Below, in pieces: positions 35,775-45,636 of a stretch of DNA of 64,000 bases; positions within the stretch are counted from its first letter, which is position 1, and each line of letters begins with the position of its first letter. Source of the stretch: Streptomyces sp. NBC_01317 (lineage in GTDB: Bacteria; Actinomycetota; Actinomycetes; Streptomycetales; Streptomycetaceae); NCBI RefSeq assembly GCF_035961655.1, contig NZ_CP108393.1:1550001-1614000 (forward strand). The letters are read 5' to 3'. The notes under the pieces were generated by a model. That model was not told the DNA's origin and ran no database searches. It saw only the letters and a program-made list of their open reading frames with translations. A program made the translations under genes and the position numbers.

Positions 35775-37262
35775 TCATACCTCCGAATACTCGGGGCGCT
35801 CGCTCGGCTCGGCCTCCACGGCCGCCGCCTCCTGGCGCCGGTTGCGGGTGTACTGGACGATCGTCACCAGCAGCGCGAAGATCGTGATGCCGACGGTGAC
35901 GCCGATCGCGGTCTTCATGTGCGGGAGCAGGTGCGCGTGCTGGATGTGTGTCGTCCCCGTGCCCAGGATCGCCGTGACGACCGCGAGGACGATCGCGCCG
36001 CCGATCTGGAGGCTGGAGTTCAGGATGCCGGACGCCAGCCCTTGCTCCTCGTCCTTCACACCCGCCGTGGCCTGCACGTTCACCGCCGGGAAGCAGAGCG
36101 CGAAGCCGACGCCGAGCAGCAGGATCGTGGGCAGCATGAAGTTCGCGTACGACTGCCCCGGGCTGACGCGCAGGAACAGGGCGTAGGCGGCCGCGAACGC
36201 GGTCAGGCCCGCGAGGAGCAGCTTGACCGTACTGAAACGCTCCAGGAGGAGCGGGATCTTCGAGCCGCTGAGGACCACGACCAGTCCGCCGGGCAGGAAG
36301 GCCAGGGCCATGTGGATCGGCGACCAGCCGAGGGAGTTCTGTACGTACAGCGTCACCAGGAACTGGAAGGCGACGTAGCCGCCGAACATCACCGCCGCCG
36401 AGATGTTGGCGTGGACGAGCGCGCCCGAGCGCAGGATGCCCAGCCGCAGCAGCGGGGTGCGGTGCCTGCGTTCCAGGACGACGAACACCGCCATCAGCAC
36501 GACGCTCAGCGCCAGCAGCCCGAGGGTGGAGAAGCTTCCCCAGCCGTGCGTGGGCGCTTCCACCACCGCGTACACGAGGAGCAGCAGCGCCGCCGTACAG
36601 CTCACCGCGCCGCGCAGGTCCAGCCCGGAGAGGCTCAGCTTGCCGTGCGGGACACGGGGGATGACCTTCAGTCCCGCGACGACCAGCGCGAGGGCGATCG
36701 GTCCGGGGACGAGGAAGGTGAGCCGCCAGTTCAGCTCGGTGAGCAGCCCGCCGAAGATCAGCCCCAGGGAGAACCCGCTCGCGCCGCACGCGGCGTAGAT
36801 CCCCATGGCGCGGCTGCGCGCCTTGCCTTCGGTGAAGGTGGTGTTGATGATCGACAGGCCCGCCGGGACGGTGAAGGCGGCGGACGCGCCCTTGATGAAG
36901 CGCAGGGCGATCAGCAGGATGTCGCTGTCGACGAAGGTGCTGATGACCGACGCCGCGCCGAACACGCACAAGGCGGCGAGGAAGACCCGTCGGCGTCCCA
37001 GCAGGTCGGAGGCTCTGCCGCCGAGCAGCAGGAGACTTCCGTAACCGAGCACGTAGCCGCTGACGATCCATTGCAGCGAACTGGCCGACAGATGCAGGTC
37101 CCTGCCGATGTCCGGCAGGGCGACCCCGACCATGGTGAGGTCGAGACCGTCGAGGAAGAGCGCTCCGCAGAGGACGATCAGGAGGATCCAGGTCGCCGGT
37201 TTCCACTTGGAGTCGCCGAGGGTGGACAGAGATCCGTTTTCTTCCGAATTGGGATCATTCAT
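35775..37262 (-). CDS. MFS transporter, DHA2 family
   Basis: Membrane transporter with 14 predicted helices, 495 residues. DGLDLTMVGVALPDIGRDLH follows TM1, GGRASDLLGRRRVF is motif A, and MGIYAACGASGFSLGLIFGGLL is motif C text. The tail is Glu/Ala-rich. The start ATG has only a weak ribosome binding site; TTTACT ten bases before it may be a -10, giving a near-leaderless message. It lies between the urate operon and the YheO-like regulator, so it might move a purine-related compound, but DHA2 proteins are mostly drug exporters and I would not assign a substrate. Confidence 0.9.
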   Translation of the reverse strand: MNDPNSEENGSLSTLGDSKWKPATWILLIVLCGALFLDGLDLTMVGVALPDIGRDLHLSASSLQWIVSGYVLGYGSLLLLGGRASDLLGRRRVFLAALCVFGAASVISTFVDSDILLIALRFIKGASAAFTVPAGLSIINTTFTEGKARSRAMGIYAACGASGFSLGLIFGGLLTELNWRLTFLVPGPIALALVVAGLKVIPRVPHGKLSLSGLDLRGAVSCTAALLLLVYAVVEAPTHGWGSFSTLGLLALSVVLMAVFVVLERRHRTPLLRLGILRSGALVHANISAAVMFGGYVAFQFLVTLYVQNSLGWSPIHMALAFLPGGLVVVLSGSKIPLLLERFSTVKLLLAGLTAFAAAYALFLRVSPGQSYANFMLPTILLLGVGFALCFPAVNVQATAGVKDEEQGLASGILNSSLQIGGAIVLAVVTAILGTGTTHIQHAHLLPHMKTAIGVTVGITIFALLVTIVQYTRNRRQEAAAVEAEPSERPEYSEV

Positions 37263-37305
37263 TCGGCAAGAGTAAACAGGGCCGCCGTGCGCCCCAAATG
37301 ATGCT

Positions 37306-37317
37306 ATACGTCCGTAT
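37306..37317. promoter_or_regulatory. Inverted repeat ATACG-TC-CGTAT upstream of MFS gene
   Basis: Perfect 5-base arms, 44 bases upstream of the MFS start, in a short AT-richer region. A possible regulator site; the protein is unknown. Confidence 0.4.
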
Positions 37318-37514
37318 TCGGCGAAGAATTTCTGTTACGCGTCCGTACGTGATCCGGTCGCCACCGTGCGGAGCGCGACAGCCGCCGTACGGCCCCCGGC
37401 TCGGCGGATCGGGCCACGGCACAACGTCCCCTTGCCCTGATGTTTGCCAAGCTTTGGGTAGGGCCGCGCGGTCGGCCGCGCCGGGGACATCGCCGGGGAA
37501 TATGTGACGGGTGA

Positions 37515-37937
37515 TCAGCTCAGCGGCCCGTCGGCCGGCGGCCGCTCGCCGTCCTCGCGGGCCTTCGCCCGCTGCTCGTTGGCGTAGTTCAGGTAGTTGT
37601 AGACGGTGAAGCGGCTGACGCCGAGCGCGCTCGCCACCGTTTCCACGCCGTGCCGTACGGAGAAGGCGCCGCGCGCCTCCAGTATCCGGACGACCGATTG
37701 TTTGGACTTACGGTCCAACTCGGCCAGCGGCCTGCCGTGCCGGCGCTCCAGCGCGGCCAGGATGTGGTCCAGGGACTCCGAGAGCTGCGGCAACCGTACG
37801 GCGAGAACCTCCTCGCCCTCCCAGGCGAGCACGACGTCGTCGGGCTCGGCCTCGACCGCCGCCATCAGCTCGCCGCCCATCGCGTCCACCAGCGGCTTGA
37901 CGGCGGCGACGAGGGGGTGGTCGCGCGGGGCGGTCAC
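37515..37937 (-). CDS. Helix-turn-helix regulator with YheO-like C-terminal domain
   Basis: A 140-residue putative regulator. The C-terminal half (SKQSVVRILEARGAFSVRHG, then TVASALGVSRFTVYNYLNY) matches the HTH_22 domain of DauR/YheO proteins. The N-terminal half (about residues 1-70) is shorter than the PAS_6 sensor of YheO and may be a different small ligand domain. Its GTG start overlaps the stop of the UPF0045 gene by four bases (37934-37937), so the two are translated together. The target genes are not known; the MFS and PhzF genes flank the pair. Confidence 0.75.
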   Translation of the reverse strand: MTAPRDHPLVAAVKPLVDAMGGELMAAVEAEPDDVVLAWEGEEVLAVRLPQLSESLDHILAALERRHGRPLAELDRKSKQSVVRILEARGAFSVRHGVETVASALGVSRFTVYNYLNYANEQRAKAREDGERPPADGPLS

Positions 37938-38233
37938 CGACCGCTCTCCGTGCCGCCGGCTTCCTTACCGTCGACTTCCGGACTACCGGCTTCCGCCTCG
38001 ATCACGCTCACCTGGAGCGAGACCCGGGTCGCGCCCGCCGCCAGCGTCTCGCGCAGCAGCACGTCCACGGCCGCCAGCACCTCGTCCGAGCCGCCCTCGG
38101 CGGTGTTGCCGAACGGACCGACGTCGACGGAGTCCAGCGAGGCGCTCCCCACGACCTCCCGGGCCACCAGCGCGTGCGCGGGTGCCTCGTCGAGGTCGAA
38201 GGGTTCGGTCGTGAACTCCACCCGCAGTCGCAC
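37934..38233 (-). CDS. UPF0045/MTH1187-like thiamine-binding family protein
   Basis: A 99-residue protein. The core (VEFTTEPFDLDE, then SVDVGPFGNTAEGGSDEVL and GATRVSLQVSV) follows the ferredoxin-like pattern of the MTH1187/YkoF group, whose members bind thiamine or similar small ligands. GTG start with GGAGG upstream. It is the first gene of a two-gene unit with the YheO-like regulator, so it could supply ligand sensing to it. The C-terminal 20 residues are disordered. The family call is moderate. Confidence 0.65.
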   Translation of the reverse strand: MRLRVEFTTEPFDLDEAPAHALVAREVVGSASLDSVDVGPFGNTAEGGSDEVLAAVDVLLRETLAAGATRVSLQVSVIEAEAGSPEVDGKEAGGTESGR

Positions 38234-38294
38234 CGCGCCTCCACCCTTGTAGCCTCGACCGTCGTACCGGAAGTCGACCTTAACGGATCGGACG

Positions 38295-39227
38295 TCACAC
38301 CGACCCCGGGCCGTGATCCGCCTCCCGCGCGGGAGGGAGCCGGTCGAGTCGCCCGGCGGCGACCAGGGCGACCTCGCCTCCGACCCGTACGTTCGTCAGG
38401 GCGTTCCAAGGCCCCTGGGGCGTCACCCGCATCAGGCTGGGACGGCCCGCGAACCGGCCCTGGGCGAGGGTGAATTCGGCATCCGGAGGGACCAGCCCGT
38501 GCTTGGCCAGAAAGGCGCCGACGCAGCCGGCCGCGCTGCCGGTGGCGACATCCTCCAGCACCCCGTCGTTGTTCCAGCTCCGCCCTTCGGGGCCGCCGGC
38601 CGCCCCGAGGGCCCCGACATCGAGGACGTACGCGAACCGCGCCCCGTACTCCTCCAGCAGCGCGGCGAGGTCCGGGCCGGAGATCCGGGCCCCCGCCAGC
38701 CCCGACGTCACCGGCACGATCAGATAACTCAGTCCCGTGGTGACCACTTCCAGCGGCAGATCGGCGAGAGCCCCGGCGGGCAGCGAGAGCGCCCCGGCGA
38801 TCCCCGCCCGCCCGGCCGCCGGCACCTCGCCCAGGAAACGCGGCGGCCCCTGGTCGAGCAGCGCGGTGACCCCGACGGCGGACGGCGCCGTGGTGACGCC
38901 GACCGTCGCGCCCGGCAGCCGGAAGGTCCACCGGCGCGGTCCGGCCGCGCCCAACCGCTCGTGGAGGACGGCCGCCGCGCCGAGGACCGGATGCCCGGCG
39001 AAGTCCAGCTCCCCGAAGAGGTCGAAGACCCGGGCCCCGACCACCCCGGCCGCGTCGGGCGGGGTGAGGAAGACCGACTCGAAGTGCCGTACCTCCTGGG
39101 TGATGGCGAGCAGCTGCCCGGCGGTCGTACGGCCCGGCAGGTCGCCGTCGGCGCCGAAGACCGCGAGGCTGTTGCCGGTGTACGGGCCGGTGGCGAACAC
39201 GTCGACGTGGCGGTAACCGACGGACAC
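38295..39227 (-). CDS. PhzF family isomerase/epimerase
   Basis: Cytosolic protein of the PhzF/diaminopimelate-epimerase-like fold, 310 residues. VDVFATGPYTGNSLAVF opens the family, with the catalytic glutamate in RHFESVFLTPP, and the second half contains LFGELDFAGHPVLGAA and VLEDVATGSAAGCVGAFL, two hallmark loops. It is a general isomerase-family member; no phenazine genes are present, so a role in phenazine synthesis is unlikely. GTG start preceded by GGAAGGAC. Divergent from hyi. Confidence 0.9.
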   Translation of the reverse strand: MSVGYRHVDVFATGPYTGNSLAVFGADGDLPGRTTAGQLLAITQEVRHFESVFLTPPDAAGVVGARVFDLFGELDFAGHPVLGAAAVLHERLGAAGPRRWTFRLPGATVGVTTAPSAVGVTALLDQGPPRFLGEVPAAGRAGIAGALSLPAGALADLPLEVVTTGLSYLIVPVTSGLAGARISGPDLAALLEEYGARFAYVLDVGALGAAGGPEGRSWNNDGVLEDVATGSAAGCVGAFLAKHGLVPPDAEFTLAQGRFAGRPSLMRVTPQGPWNALTNVRVGGEVALVAAGRLDRLPPAREADHGPGSV

Positions 39228-39372
39228 AGGACGTCCTTCCAGGGATCGCGGGGTGTGCGGGGAGCCCGCGGGTGGCCCCCGGCGCCGACGTTAGGGAGCC
39301 CCGACCGCCCTGTCCGGGGCCAATCGGACCCCGGTGGACCGGAGGGCGGCCGAGGAATTACCGAAACGGCAC

Positions 39373-39402
39373 TTGACAGGCCCCGAGCCCCACAGGCAGG
39401 CT
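39373..39402 (+). promoter_or_regulatory. Candidate hyi-glxR promoter
   Basis: TTGACA (39373-39378), 18 bases, CAGGCT (39397-39402). The predicted transcript starts near 39409, upstream of the TTCCG palindrome. Confidence 0.45.
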
Positions 39403-39422
39403 TCCATCAAGCAGAAAATAAC

Positions 39423-39437
39423 TTCCGCAATACGGAA
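39423..39437. promoter_or_regulatory. TTCCG-N5-CGGAA palindrome at hyi
   Basis: TTCCGCAATACGGAA, perfect 5-base arms, just downstream of the predicted transcription start; its right arm runs into the GGAAGGAG ribosome binding site of hyi. The same element occurs twice upstream of gcl. The form is typical of IclR-family operators. Confidence 0.7.
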
Positions 39438-39454
39438 GGAGCGCCTGGCCCCTC

Positions 39455-40276
39455 ATGAGTTACTCCGAGCAGCGCTTCGATGTGAACCTGTCCATCCTCT
39501 TCACGGAACTCCCGCTCCTGGAGCGCCCGGCCGCCGCCGCGGCGGCCAGCTTCGGCGCGGTCGAGCTGTGGTGGCCCTGGATCGACACCCCCACACCGCC
39601 GCAGGCCGAGCTGGACGCGCTCAAGAAGGCGCTGGACGACGCGGGCACCCAGCTGGTCGGGCTGAACTTCTACGCCGGACAGTTGCCGGGGCCCGACCGC
39701 GGCGCACTCTCCGTACCGGGTGTGGAGGCCGAGCGCTTCCGCGCCAACGTCGATGTCGCCGCCGGCTTCGCCGCCTCCGTGGGCTGCACGGCGCTCAACG
39801 CGCTGTACGGCAACCGCGTCGAAGGCGTCGACCCGCACCTCCAGGACACCCTGGCCCTGGACAACCTCGTCCTGGCCGCCCGCGCGGCCGACCGGGTCGG
39901 GGCGACGCTGCTGATCGAGGCGCTCAACAAGCCGGAGTCCCCTCTCTACCCGCTGGTGAGCGCGCCCGCCGCGATCGAGGTCGTGGACCGGGTCAACGCG
40001 GCCACCGGCCTCGGCAACGCGGCCTTCCTGCTCGATCTCTACCACCTGTCGATGAACGGCGAGGACCTGGCCGCGGTCATCGACTCGTACGCCGACAGGA
40101 CCGGCCACGTGCAGATCGCGGACAACCCGGGCCGTGGCGCGCCGGGCACCGGATCGCTGCCGCTGGAGGACCTCCTCGGCCGGCTGCGGAAGGCCGGTTA
40201 CGACGGCTGGGTCGGCCTGGAGTACAAGCCCGGCGACCGTCCGAGCGCCGAGGCGTTCGGCTGGCTCGCCCCCTGA
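39455..40276 (+). CDS. hyi: Hydroxypyruvate isomerase
   Basis: Interconverts hydroxypyruvate and tartronate semialdehyde; TIM-barrel (AP_endonuc_2) enzyme, 273 residues. Seen: RFDVNLSILFTELPLLER at the N-terminus, FGAVELWWPW, LVGLNFYAGQLPGPDRG, LLIEALNKPE with the catalytic glutamate, and HVQIADNPGRGAPGTG with metal ligands. These are close to E. coli Hyi. The gene lies 39 bases before glxR and both run toward gcl, completing the glyoxylate-to-glycerate branch. GGAAGGAG is about 13 bases from the ATG. Confidence 0.95.
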   Translation: MSYSEQRFDVNLSILFTELPLLERPAAAAAASFGAVELWWPWIDTPTPPQAELDALKKALDDAGTQLVGLNFYAGQLPGPDRGALSVPGVEAERFRANVDVAAGFAASVGCTALNALYGNRVEGVDPHLQDTLALDNLVLAARAADRVGATLLIEALNKPESPLYPLVSAPAAIEVVDRVNAATGLGNAAFLLDLYHLSMNGEDLAAVIDSYADRTGHVQIADNPGRGAPGTGSLPLEDLLGRLRKAGYDGWVGLEYKPGDRPSAEAFGWLAP

Positions 40277-40315
40277 CCATCTTCTGATGTACGTGTGTCG
40301 AAAGAGGCCCCCGCA

Positions 40316-41206
40316 ATGAGTAATCTCCCCAAGATCGCGTGGATCGGACTCGGCATCATGGGCTCCCCCATGTCCGAGAACCTGATCAAGGCCGGTTACT
40401 CGGTGACCGGGTTCACGCTGGAGCAGGACAAGCTGGACCGGCTCGCCGCCGCGGGCGGCACCGCCGCCGGGTCGATCGCCGAGGCGGTCGGGGACGCCGA
40501 CGTCGTGATCACCATGGTCCCGGCCTCGCCGCAGGTGGAGGCCATCGCGTACGGCGAGGCCGGCATCCTGGCGCACGCCAGGCGGGGCGCGCTGCTGATC
40601 GACATGTCCTCGATCACCCCGCAGACCTCGGTCGACCTGGCCAAGAACGCCGCGGACGTCGGGGTACGGGTGCTCGACGCGCCGGTCTCCGGCGGGGAGG
40701 CGGGGGCGATCGAGGCGGTCCTGTCCATCATGGTCGGCGGCGAACAGGCCGACTTCGACGAGGCCAGGCCCGTACTGGAAGCCCTCGGCAAGACCATCGT
40801 GCTGTGCGGTCCGCACGGTTCGGGGCAGACGGTGAAGGCCGCCAACCAGCTGATCGTGGCGGTCAACATCCAGGCGTGCGCCGAGGCCGTGGTCTTCCTG
40901 GAGAAGTCCGGGGTGGACCTGGCCGCCGCGCTGGACGTCCTCAACGGCGGCCTGGCCGGCTCGACCGTACTGACGCGGAAGAAGGACAACTTCCTCAACC
41001 GCGACTTCAAGCCCGGCTTCCGCATCGATCTGCACCACAAGGACATGGGCATCGTCACCGACGCCGCCCGCAACGTCGGTGCGGCGCTGCCCGTCGGGGC
41101 CGTCGTGGCCCAACTCGTCGCCTCCCTGCGCGCGCAGGGCGACGGCGGCCTCGACCACTCCGCCCTCCTGCGCTCCGTGGAGCGCCTCTCCGGTGACCAG
41201 GTGTGA
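40316..41206 (+). CDS. glxR: 2-Hydroxy-3-oxopropionate (tartronate semialdehyde) reductase
   Basis: NAD(P)H-dependent reductase of the beta-hydroxyacid dehydrogenase family forming glycerate, 296 residues. Dinucleotide motif GLGIMGSPM (11-19), substrate motif DAPVSGGEAGA (from residue 121), and catalytic Lys174 in GSGQTVKAANQ. The ATG at 40316 is preferred (AAAGAGG upstream) over a GTG at 40295. Co-transcribed with hyi. A glycerate kinase, the next step, is absent from the window. Confidence 0.95.
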   Translation: MSNLPKIAWIGLGIMGSPMSENLIKAGYSVTGFTLEQDKLDRLAAAGGTAAGSIAEAVGDADVVITMVPASPQVEAIAYGEAGILAHARRGALLIDMSSITPQTSVDLAKNAADVGVRVLDAPVSGGEAGAIEAVLSIMVGGEQADFDEARPVLEALGKTIVLCGPHGSGQTVKAANQLIVAVNIQACAEAVVFLEKSGVDLAAALDVLNGGLAGSTVLTRKKDNFLNRDFKPGFRIDLHHKDMGIVTDAARNVGAALPVGAVVAQLVASLRAQGDGGLDHSALLRSVERLSGDQV

Positions 41207-41605
41207 ACTCCCCTTCCTGGCACCGCCCCTGAACCCGGGCTGCGGCAGCGCTGACACCTGTCCTTGTCGCGCCCAGGCGCTGCCGCCGCCCGGACCCCTG
41301 TCTTGTCCCTCTTCTTCTCCTTCTCCTCTCTTCTTCACCAACCTTCCGACCACGCGCCGGAGCTGACGGCAGACCAGCTCCGGTGCCGACGTCCGGCCCG
41401 CCGGCCCTTGTCAGGGGTGACCGGCGGGCCGGACAGCATGCGGACCGCGACGGCGGGCGAGCCAGTGCGGTGGCCCCGCCGTCGCGGTCCTCGCATGTCC
41501 GCGCATGTCTCTGCGCATGTCTCCCGGCACGACGGAGGGGGCGGGGTGGGGAGTACGGATTCCGTACTCCCCACCCCGCCCCCTCCGTCGTGCCGTCGTA
41601 CCCGC
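41207..41605. terminator. Convergent intergenic region with four successive hairpins
   Basis: A 399-base gene-free stretch between the ends of glxR and gcl. A C/T-rich tract of about 45 bases (41297-41343 on the plus strand) is followed by perfect inverted repeats: 9-base arms at 41357-41365/41375-41383; 14-base arms at 41391-41404/41421-41434; 16-base arms at 41442-41457/41475-41490; and 35-base arms at 41525-41559/41561-41595. No coding potential was seen. The array very likely ends transcription from both sides. Confidence 0.8.
41525..41595. repeat. Perfect 35-base inverted repeat with one-base centre
   Basis: Left arm 41525-41559, centre T at 41560, right arm 41561-41595, with no mismatch. 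The centre reads GTACGGA-T-TCCGTAC. It ends 10 bases before the gcl stop codon. Could form a cruciform as DNA and a very stable hairpin as RNA in either direction. Confidence 0.9.
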
Positions 41606-43384
<1,779 letters not shown>

Positions 43385-43443
43385 GGAGTGCTCCTGCTTC
43401 GGCTGGCGGATTCGGGCCCTGTCGCGCCACCTGAGAGCGCCAA

Positions 43444-43479
43444 TTCCGTAATGCGAAAGTTTAGTTCTGCTATACGGAA
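43444..43479. promoter_or_regulatory. Tandem TTCCG-N5-CGGAA sites upstream of gcl
   Basis: TTCCGTAATGCGAAA (43444-43458) and TTCTGCTATACGGAA (43465-43479), each one base off the perfect hyi palindrome. They start 21 bases apart, two turns of the helix, so proteins would bind on the same face. A TAAACT hexamer on the minus strand (43463-43458), a possible gcl -10, lies between them. Confidence 0.65.
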
Positions 43480-43587
43480 TCAAATTTAGGCGGGCCCCGC
43501 TACCGCGTCAAGGGATGGGCGAAGTCCGCCCCCCGGCCCCGCTCGTGGTGGACGATGGGCCGCGGTGCGTGTTCGAAGGGGGTTCTG

Positions 43588-44295
43588 ATGGCAGAGAGCG
43601 TTCCGGTCCGCTGCCCGGCCTGTAGCCGGAGCCACGCCTTTGTGCCGACGGTGTATCCGTGCGCGTGCGGGGCGCCGGTCGAGCCGCCGCTGCTGCGGGG
43701 CGCCCCGGCGGAGCCGGTGACGCACCGCACCTGGACGGACGAGTGGGTACGGGTGCGGTGCACGGCGTGCGGCCGGCAGGACCACTGGCCGAGGCCGGAG
43801 CTGGGCTGCCCGTGCGGCTCCGTGTTGCGGATTCCGGTACGGGAGGCGGGCGGCCCGGTGGGGCGCGCGGCCGGTCCGGCGAAACCCCCACCCACGGGGG
43901 CACCGGCAACCCCCCGCCCGGCCTTCCGCCCCCTGACGATCCGTACCACCCGCGACGTCGTGACAGGTGCCGCGCTCTACTTACGCTGGCTGGGCTTCCA
44001 GGGCGTGGTGCAGGCGGCGGAACAGCCCGCGTCGGGCATCGACCTGCGCGGCCCCGACGTGGTCGCCCAGGTCGACCCGAGCACCTCCCCGGCCTCACTG
44101 CGCGCGGTCGAGTGCCTGTGGCTCAACGGCCTGAACGCGTCGGTGGTGGGTGTCTTCTTCGCCCTGGCGGGCTACACGAACGATGCCCGAGCCCGCGCCG
44201 ACACCCTGGGCGTCCCGCTGTTCGTCATGGACCTCACGGGCGCACCGCAGCCGGTGAACGACCCGGCGGACGAACTGGTCCTGACGGGCGGGTAG
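43588..44295 (+). CDS. Zinc-ribbon protein with Mrr-like restriction-endonuclease fold
   Basis: A 235-residue protein of unknown function. The N-terminal 75 residues hold two four-cysteine zinc ribbons (CPAC...CACG, then CTAC...CPCG). After a Pro/Ala linker comes a domain (about 125-235) with LYLRWLGFQGVV, SGIDLRGPDVVAQV and VVGVFFALAGYTNDA, which follows the Mrr-like PD-(D/E)XK pattern, but the usual QxK lysine is replaced (AQVDP), so nuclease activity is doubtful. GGGGG lies upstream of ATG 43588. Divergent from gcl by about 200 bases; no partner gene visible. Confidence 0.65.
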   Translation: MAESVPVRCPACSRSHAFVPTVYPCACGAPVEPPLLRGAPAEPVTHRTWTDEWVRVRCTACGRQDHWPRPELGCPCGSVLRIPVREAGGPVGRAAGPAKPPPTGAPATPRPAFRPLTIRTTRDVVTGAALYLRWLGFQGVVQAAEQPASGIDLRGPDVVAQVDPSTSPASLRAVECLWLNGLNASVVGVFFALAGYTNDARARADTLGVPLFVMDLTGAPQPVNDPADELVLTGG

Positions 44296-44350
44296 TCGCG
44301 GCGGCCGCGCCGGAGCCGGTCCTGGGTCGCGGTCGGATCGGTGAGCGCCC

Positions 44351-44707
44351 CTACGACCCCATCATCCAGTCCGCGAACAGCCAACCGGGCCACAGGGGAA
44401 CGACCGCGCTGACCGCCAGTACGACCACGGCACGTCCACGGAAGCGCACCAGGCCGTGACGGCCGAACGCGAACTTCCCCAGGCCGCTACCGAGGAACGA
44501 GAGGACAAAGGCGAGAACAAGGATCGCTTCCACACCTTCGGGACACGGACGGTACCTCCCACAGGAGCCACCGGGAATCGCGGTCCAGCCCAGCGCGTGA
44601 AAGAGAAGAGCGAGACCCGACGCGACTCCCGTACCAACGATCAACACCCACGTCCCCCGCGTCCACGTCACCGCCGACGACGAGCCCCTGGTTCCGCGAT
44701 CAGCCAT
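44351..44707 (-). CDS. Hypothetical small membrane protein
   Basis: A 118-residue protein with three hydrophobic segments (GTWVLIVGTGVASGLALLFH, AILVLAFVLSFLGSGL, VVVLAVSAVVPLWPGWLF). Two cysteines lie in the loop between the first two helices. ATG at 44707 follows GGATCGGGG. Converges on the zinc-ribbon gene. No family recognised. Confidence 0.55.
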   Translation of the reverse strand: MADRGTRGSSSAVTWTRGTWVLIVGTGVASGLALLFHALGWTAIPGGSCGRYRPCPEGVEAILVLAFVLSFLGSGLGKFAFGRHGLVRFRGRAVVVLAVSAVVPLWPGWLFADWMMGS

Positions 44708-44904
44708 CCCCGATCCCCCCATCCGGCACCCCCCGGCGCCTGACCCATGAATACGCACGGGCGATCGACGAGCCGTGAGCGCCTCGGAGTGTATCCCGGC
44801 GCACTCTGGAACTCCGCTGTGGTCAATGGGGTGTTGGGAGGCCGGCGGTCCAGGATCGTGCCCCGCCTACGCCCGACGGCGCATGTGCTTGGGAGACTGG
44901 AGAG

Positions 44905-45207
44905 ATGGACGAATGGGAGGGCGAGGTCACGCTCGAATGGTGGGCAAATGGAGCGACCTGCTTGGCCAGGCTCGATGGACACGCGTCGGTCCGTGTCTCC
45001 GGAAGTGAGTGGACGTCCGGCGTCACCCCCGACCCTCCGCTGTCCGAGGGCGACCGGGATGCCCTCGACTTCCTGATGAAGCTCGATCCGCTCTTCACCC
45101 TGCGCTTCGGCGAGGGGAGCACGCTGTTGGTGGATGTCGTGACGGGCGACGACGGATGCCTTGTCCTCACTGCTCACGAGGCGACGGTGTCGCAACCTCT
45201 CGGATAG
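44905..45207 (+). CDS. Hypothetical protein, 100 aa
   Basis: An acidic, Trp-containing small protein (DEWEGEVTLEWWANGATC) with strong plus-strand codon bias and GGAGAC before the ATG. It may belong to the small cytosolic proteins common near XRE-DUF397 pairs, but I recognise no family. Followed by an 11-base-stem hairpin. Confidence 0.5.
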   Translation: MDEWEGEVTLEWWANGATCLARLDGHASVRVSGSEWTSGVTPDPPLSEGDRDALDFLMKLDPLFTLRFGEGSTLLVDVVTGDDGCLVLTAHEATVSQPLG

Positions 45208-45326
45208 CGTCTGGATCACGGACAGCTGGCCGTCCGTACCTGGGGTACGCAGCGGTCCGGCGGGATCCTGCACAGCTGCCCAGTTGAGCGCTCGAACGCT
45301 GGGCGTGGGCCACGGACGCTTCGTAA

Positions 45327-45361
45327 CGGGTGGCGCCAGGTGCCGACCTCGGCGCCACCCG
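45327..45361. terminator. Bidirectional hairpin terminator
   Basis: Arms CGGGTGGCGCC / GGCGCCACCCG with a 13-base loop between the convergent 100-aa gene and the 69-aa gene. Confidence 0.65.
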
Positions 45362-45426
45362 CCCTGCCCGCGCGCGGTCGCGCCTTACGGCGTGGGCGGC
45401 GCGGGAGTTCGGTGGGTGCGGCACGC

Positions 45427-45636
45427 TTATGTGCCGGTGGGCGATTCGGGTGGTACGTAGTCGGGGCACAGCACCGGGTCGCCGCACGTGCAGGGTGGCC
45501 AGCGGAGGGCGGAGCCGGGGACCAGGTCGGCGCCGTCCGCGCCGGGGTCGTCCTTCGGGACGACCAGCGTGCCGTCCGAACCGAACGCGTCCATCAGGCG
45601 GGTCAGACGCCTGCGTCCTTCGCTTCCCGCTGTCAC
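45427..45636 (-). CDS. Hypothetical protein, 69 aa
   Basis: Small protein (VTAGSEGRRRLTRLMDAFGS, then a Pro/Cys-rich tail with CTCGDPVLCPDYVPPE, which could bind a metal through three cysteines). GTG start overlaps the stop of the 71-aa gene upstream by four bases, so the two are one operon. Function unknown; the pair sits opposite an XRE-DUF397 module. Confidence 0.55.
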   Translation of the reverse strand: MTAGSEGRRRLTRLMDAFGSDGTLVVPKDDPGADGADLVPGSALRWPPCTCGDPVLCPDYVPPESPTGT

